A stretch of 64,000 nt of DNA from Phycisphaerae bacterium. Lineage in GTDB: Bacteria; Planctomycetota; Phycisphaerae; UBA1845; JAFGLZ01. The notes under the pieces are model-generated. The model saw nothing but the letters and a program-made list of their open reading frames with translations. It was not told the DNA's origin and did not search any database. Position numbers and translations under genes: made by a program. Numbering within the stretch: position 1 is the first letter of the stretch; the number at the start of each line of letters is the position of its first letter. Positions 61,470 to 64,000 of the stretch are shown here, piece after piece. Location of the stretch: positions 1 through 64,000 of the forward strand of contig JAFGLZ010000140.1 of assembly GCA_016927755.1 (NCBI GenBank), given 5' to 3'.

Positions 61470-62183
61470 ATGACAGGTTGCCGAAGAGATCGAGCGTTTA
61501 CGCTGATCGAGCTGCTGGTGGTGGTGGCCATCATCGCGCTGCTGATCAGCATTCTCCTGCCGTCGCTGGGCAAGGCGAAGGAGAACAGCCGTCGGTCGGT
61601 TTGCCTAAGTAATCTCCACCATTTGGGGCAGACGTTCCAGCAGTACCTCCATGACTACAACGACATCCTGCCGGCGGCGGCGATGATGCCGTCGCTCGAG
61701 AGCGTGGATCCGAACGCGGACGATTACCAGCCGCCGATCATGACGTTCCTCAAGCCGTATGCCAAGAATCTCGAGCTATTCCGCTGCCCTTCGGATATGC
61801 CCGGCAAGATCCAGCGCGATCCCTCTGACCCGAACAAGGTGGGGCGGAGCTTCTGGGAGACCGAGGGGACGAGCTATCAGTACACGGAGATGCCGGCTTT
61901 CGCCGCGGACATCGCGGCCTCATACGGCGCGAAGGGACTCGTCAACATCGGCGACACCATGTTGAAGATCGAGCCGCAGAAGCCGGAAGAGCTGGCACGC
62001 AGCCATCCCTTTCACCATTCCGGCAGGACGAACACGTCCGAGATGTACCTGCTGATGGATTACGATCCCTTTCACGGCAAGCGAGCGGACGATTTCGTCT
62101 TTAACAGGCTCTACGCGGATCTTCACGTGGCGGAGTGGCTCATCCGGGACCCCAACACGCCGAGAGACCCGACTGACCCCTAG
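61470..62183 (+). CDS. Pseudopilin-like protein, module copy 2
   Basis: 237 residues. The leader MTGCRRDRA precedes [34 protein letters not shown]. It is a close paralogue of 57205-57903 along the whole length, differing mainly in an insert (EELARSHPFHHSGRTNTSEMY) before [35 protein letters not shown] lies 7 bases before the ATG. The partner gene follows 72 bp later. The exact role is unknown. Confidence 0.87.
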   Translation: MTGCRRDRAFTLIELLVVVAIIALLISILLPSLGKAKENSRRSVCLSNLHHLGQTFQQYLHDYNDILPAAAMMPSLESVDPNADDYQPPIMTFLKPYAKNLELFRCPSDMPGKIQRDPSDPNKVGRSFWETEGTSYQYTEMPAFAADIAASYGAKGLVNIGDTMLKIEPQKPEELARSHPFHHSGRTNTSEMYLLMDYDPFHGKRADDFVFNRLYADLHVAEWLIRDPNTPRDPTDP

Positions 62184-62255
62184 CGCGTGGATTGGGCGTG
62201 CTCGTGGCCATGCGCGGCTCGACGTCGGACGCGCCTGATCCAGAGGAACAGTGAC

Positions 62256-62990
62256 ATGTTGATTCCCGCACTGAACTGGAAATCGTTGTGGAAAAAACGC
62301 GGCTTCAGGGCCGCGGTGGTCGGGTTGTCCAGCCTGTTCGTGCTCAGCGGGGTGGGGACGGCAGGCTACTATCTCTGGCCCGAGCCCGCGCCGAAGCCTC
62401 CGCCGCCGGTGCAGACGGCGACCACGCAGGAAGCCCGACAGTACCTCGCCAGCGAGGACTTCAGTCGCTTGCCGATCGAGCAGCGGATCGAATGGATGGA
62501 CCAGGCGAGGAAGAAGATGGACCAGATGGGCGAGGAGGAACGCCGGAAGGTCTGGGAGAACACGGACGAGAAGACGCGAGAGAAGATCGGCGAGAACATG
62601 CGCGAGATGTTCCGGGCGCGGATGGATCACGACGTGAAGACCTTCATCACGCTGCCGGAGTCCGAGCGCGAAGCGTTTCTGGATAAGAAGATCGACGAGA
62701 TGCAGCAGTTCCGCGGGCGGGGCGGCCCGCCGGGGATGGGGCGGGGGCCGCGGGGTGATCGTGGCGGCCGTCCTCCGGATGGGGAAGCGCGGGGCGGCTC
62801 CGGCGACCGAGGTCAACGTCCCGAGGGCGCTCGAGGGGGCGATCGCGGTCGGAGAAGGGGCGGCGGCGGGCCGGGTAGCTGGATGGCCCGGATGCCGGCG
62901 GACAAACGGGCCGAGTTCAATGTCTACCGGAAGGCCATGGGCAAACGAATGGCCGAGCGAGGGATAAGCTTTGGAGGTCGAGGCCGGTGA
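62256..62990 (+). CDS. Membrane-anchored helical protein with Gly/Pro/Arg-rich tail, module copy 2
   Basis: 244 residues from ATG 62256 (SD AGAGGAA). It has the same plan as 57970-58698: basic start, transmembrane segment (AAVVGLSSLFVLSGVGTAGYYLW), Pro spacer, charged helical domain ending in SEREAFLDKKIDEMQQFRG, a Gly/Arg/Asp-rich tract and a helical C terminus (MARMPADKRAEFNVYRKAMGKRM). Conservation is high in the helical part and low in the Gly-rich tract. Function unknown. Confidence 0.72.
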   Translation: MLIPALNWKSLWKKRGFRAAVVGLSSLFVLSGVGTAGYYLWPEPAPKPPPPVQTATTQEARQYLASEDFSRLPIEQRIEWMDQARKKMDQMGEEERRKVWENTDEKTREKIGENMREMFRARMDHDVKTFITLPESEREAFLDKKIDEMQQFRGRGGPPGMGRGPRGDRGGRPPDGEARGGSGDRGQRPEGARGGDRGRRRGGGGPGSWMARMPADKRAEFNVYRKAMGKRMAERGISFGGRGR

Positions 62991-63019
62991 CGTCGTCCGT
63001 GCGTGACGCCGACCGGGAT

Positions 63020-63090
63020 CGCCCGAGACGCGAGTCGCTCGGGCGCGGCTCAGTGCACTTCACGAATGCCGGATGATCCGCGGATCCGGC
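63020..63090. terminator. Pair of hairpins between convergent genes
   Basis: CGCCCGAG (63020-63027) with CTCGGGCG (63038-63045), and GCCGGAT (63068-63074) with ATCCGGC (63084-63090). They lie between the end of the anchored-protein gene (62990) and the end of the lipoprotein gene on the other strand (63112), where a bidirectional terminator would be expected. No T-tract. Confidence 0.5.
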
Positions 63091-63111
63091 AGCACACTCC
63101 CGTGAGATCAA

Positions 63112-64000
63112 TCAGGGAGTGCCTTCCTCGACCTGGAGATCCGCTTCCAGGTGCGAGACGACCTTGAACTCGACACATCCGTGGACCGTCTGCACCGAGT
63201 CAACGGTCTGGCGATAGATGTCTCCCTTGGCCAGGCCGGTGAAGCCGAAGTCCATCAGGGCGCTGATCATCTCCGCGGGCACGGCGAACGAGCCGGTGTC
63301 CTCGACGTCACACACGAGCGTGACCGGCGAAAGCCCATGCTGGTCGATGTTGAGCGTCAGGAGGATCCTGGCCTGCGGATCGTCGGCGGGGACCCATGAG
63401 ATCTGCAGCGGCTGGCCGTACCGCATCACCCACGGATCGCTCGGCATCTCGAGCGGCGTCACGCCGGTTCCGTACAGCGTGAACCCGGCGATGTCGGCGC
63501 CCTCGGCGACGAGTTCGATGCAGGCGCCCGGGTCGAACGCGGGGTGCGGCAACTGCGTATCGAAGTAGGTGTCGCTCGGGGCGGTGGGCTCCATGGCGAC
63601 GCTCTTGTTGAGGCCCTTGACGGTGACCATGCCCACGCTGATGGGTTCGGGATAGGGGATGCACGTTCCGTCGAAGTCGCACGTGGTCCCGGACGGGCAA
63701 GAGGGATCGCAGAAGGGGGAGATCTGCCGCAGCAGCACGCAGTCTCCGTTCTCGCCGACCTTCTGCAGGATGGTGGCCGGGACCACGCCGTCGGCGACCT
63801 GGCCGGAGATGACCGAATAGCCGTCCTCGTGCACGACGCTGAAGGAGCCGACCAACTCGCTCATCTCACACGCTCCCCGCAGCAGCGGGGTTTCACAGTC
63901 GTTGGCATCGGTGACGTTGGGGTCGGTCGTCAGGCCCGGGACGGTGCAGCCCGCGCCCAGGACGACCAGGCACGGCATGAGAATCGAGAGACCAACAAGA
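63112..64000 (-). CDS. Lipoprotein, 5' end cut by the window edge
   Basis: At least 288 residues are readable from ATG 63978, but the frame stays open and hydrophobic upstream (LVGLSILMPCLVVLGAGC), so the signal peptide begins beyond the window. The lipobox is VLGAGC. A Cys-rich segment CDPSCPSGTTCDFDGTC (about residues 90-106 from that Met) resembles small disulfide-bonded modules of myxobacterial and planctomycete surface proteins. The rest is beta-rich with no recognised domain (VMRYGQPLQISWVPADDPQARILLTLNID). Envelope protein of unknown function. Confidence 0.72.
   Translation of the reverse strand, partial: LVGLSILMPCLVVLGAGCTVPGLTTDPNVTDANDCETPLLRGACEMSELVGSFSVVHEDGYSVISGQVADGVVPATILQKVGENGDCVLLRQISPFCDPSCPSGTTCDFDGTCIPYPEPISVGMVTVKGLNKSVAMEPTAPSDTYFDTQLPHPAFDPGACIELVAEGADIAGFTLYGTGVTPLEMPSDPWVMRYGQPLQISWVPADDPQARILLTLNIDQHGLSPVTLVCDVEDTGSFAVPAEMISALMDFGFTGLAKGDIYRQTVDSVQTVHGCVEFKVVSHLEADLQVEEGTP

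Overview
The window looks like one piece of a high-GC planctomycete chromosome, most likely Phycisphaerae-like. The call rests on co-occurrence of several lineage-typical features: five orphan type II pseudopilin-like proteins carrying the [16 protein letters not shown] leader (three with an H-X9/10-DG type motif), very large secreted PQQ-type beta-propeller proteins, a Ser/Thr kinase with a C-terminal TPR array next to an ECF-type sigma factor, a DUF4091/GH123-like glycosidase, two uroporphyrinogen-decarboxylase-family proteins and many secreted proteins of unknown role. No rRNA, tRNA, CRISPR array or recognisable insertion sequence was seen.

Layout. 1-450: no convincing gene. 451-3660 (-): two pseudopilins, a lipoprotein and a small membrane protein. 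3785-5509 (-): thiamine-diphosphate decarboxylase. 5871-14067 (+): three overlapping genes for secreted proteins, two of which insert a SAM-methyltransferase-like fold between two propellers. 14171-17887 (+): dTDP-L-rhamnose genes rfbC, rfbA, rfbB, rfbD. 18066-20254 (+): SSS symporter plus two tiny membrane proteins. 20486-26947: an unknown protein, a pseudopilin, a methyltransferase, a metallo-beta-lactamase-fold hydrolase, an NHL-repeat protein with an in-frame TAG near its end, a membrane M28 peptidase and a four-cluster ferredoxin. 27035-33591: secreted alpha/beta hydrolase, lipoprotein, URO-D family protein and two paralogous trypsin-fold proteases with sorting-tail-like C termini. 33672-35695 (-): SDR and Gfo/Idh/MocA oxidoreductases. 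35867-38824 (-): an ABC exporter operon whose ATPase seems to start at ATC. 39148-45928: GH123-like protein, folE, a second URO-D protein, a zinc-ribbon protein, a cyclophilin-like protein and a YycJ-like hydrolase.

45938-64000 forms a signalling and envelope block. A kinase and sigma factor are transcribed leftward. Divergently from them run a MacAB-type exporter, EF-hand proteins, an arylsulfotransferase-like protein, a secreted EF-hand/O-methyltransferase fusion, an AraC regulator, two copies of a two-gene module (pseudopilin plus anchored helical protein) and small lipoproteins. Several of these proteins share Gly/Pro/Arg-rich low-complexity tracts.

Intergenic DNA carries at least three families of short palindromic repeats. 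Several sigma70-like promoters can be read, and some put the transcription start at or next to the initiation codon. Functional links beyond operon structure are inference.
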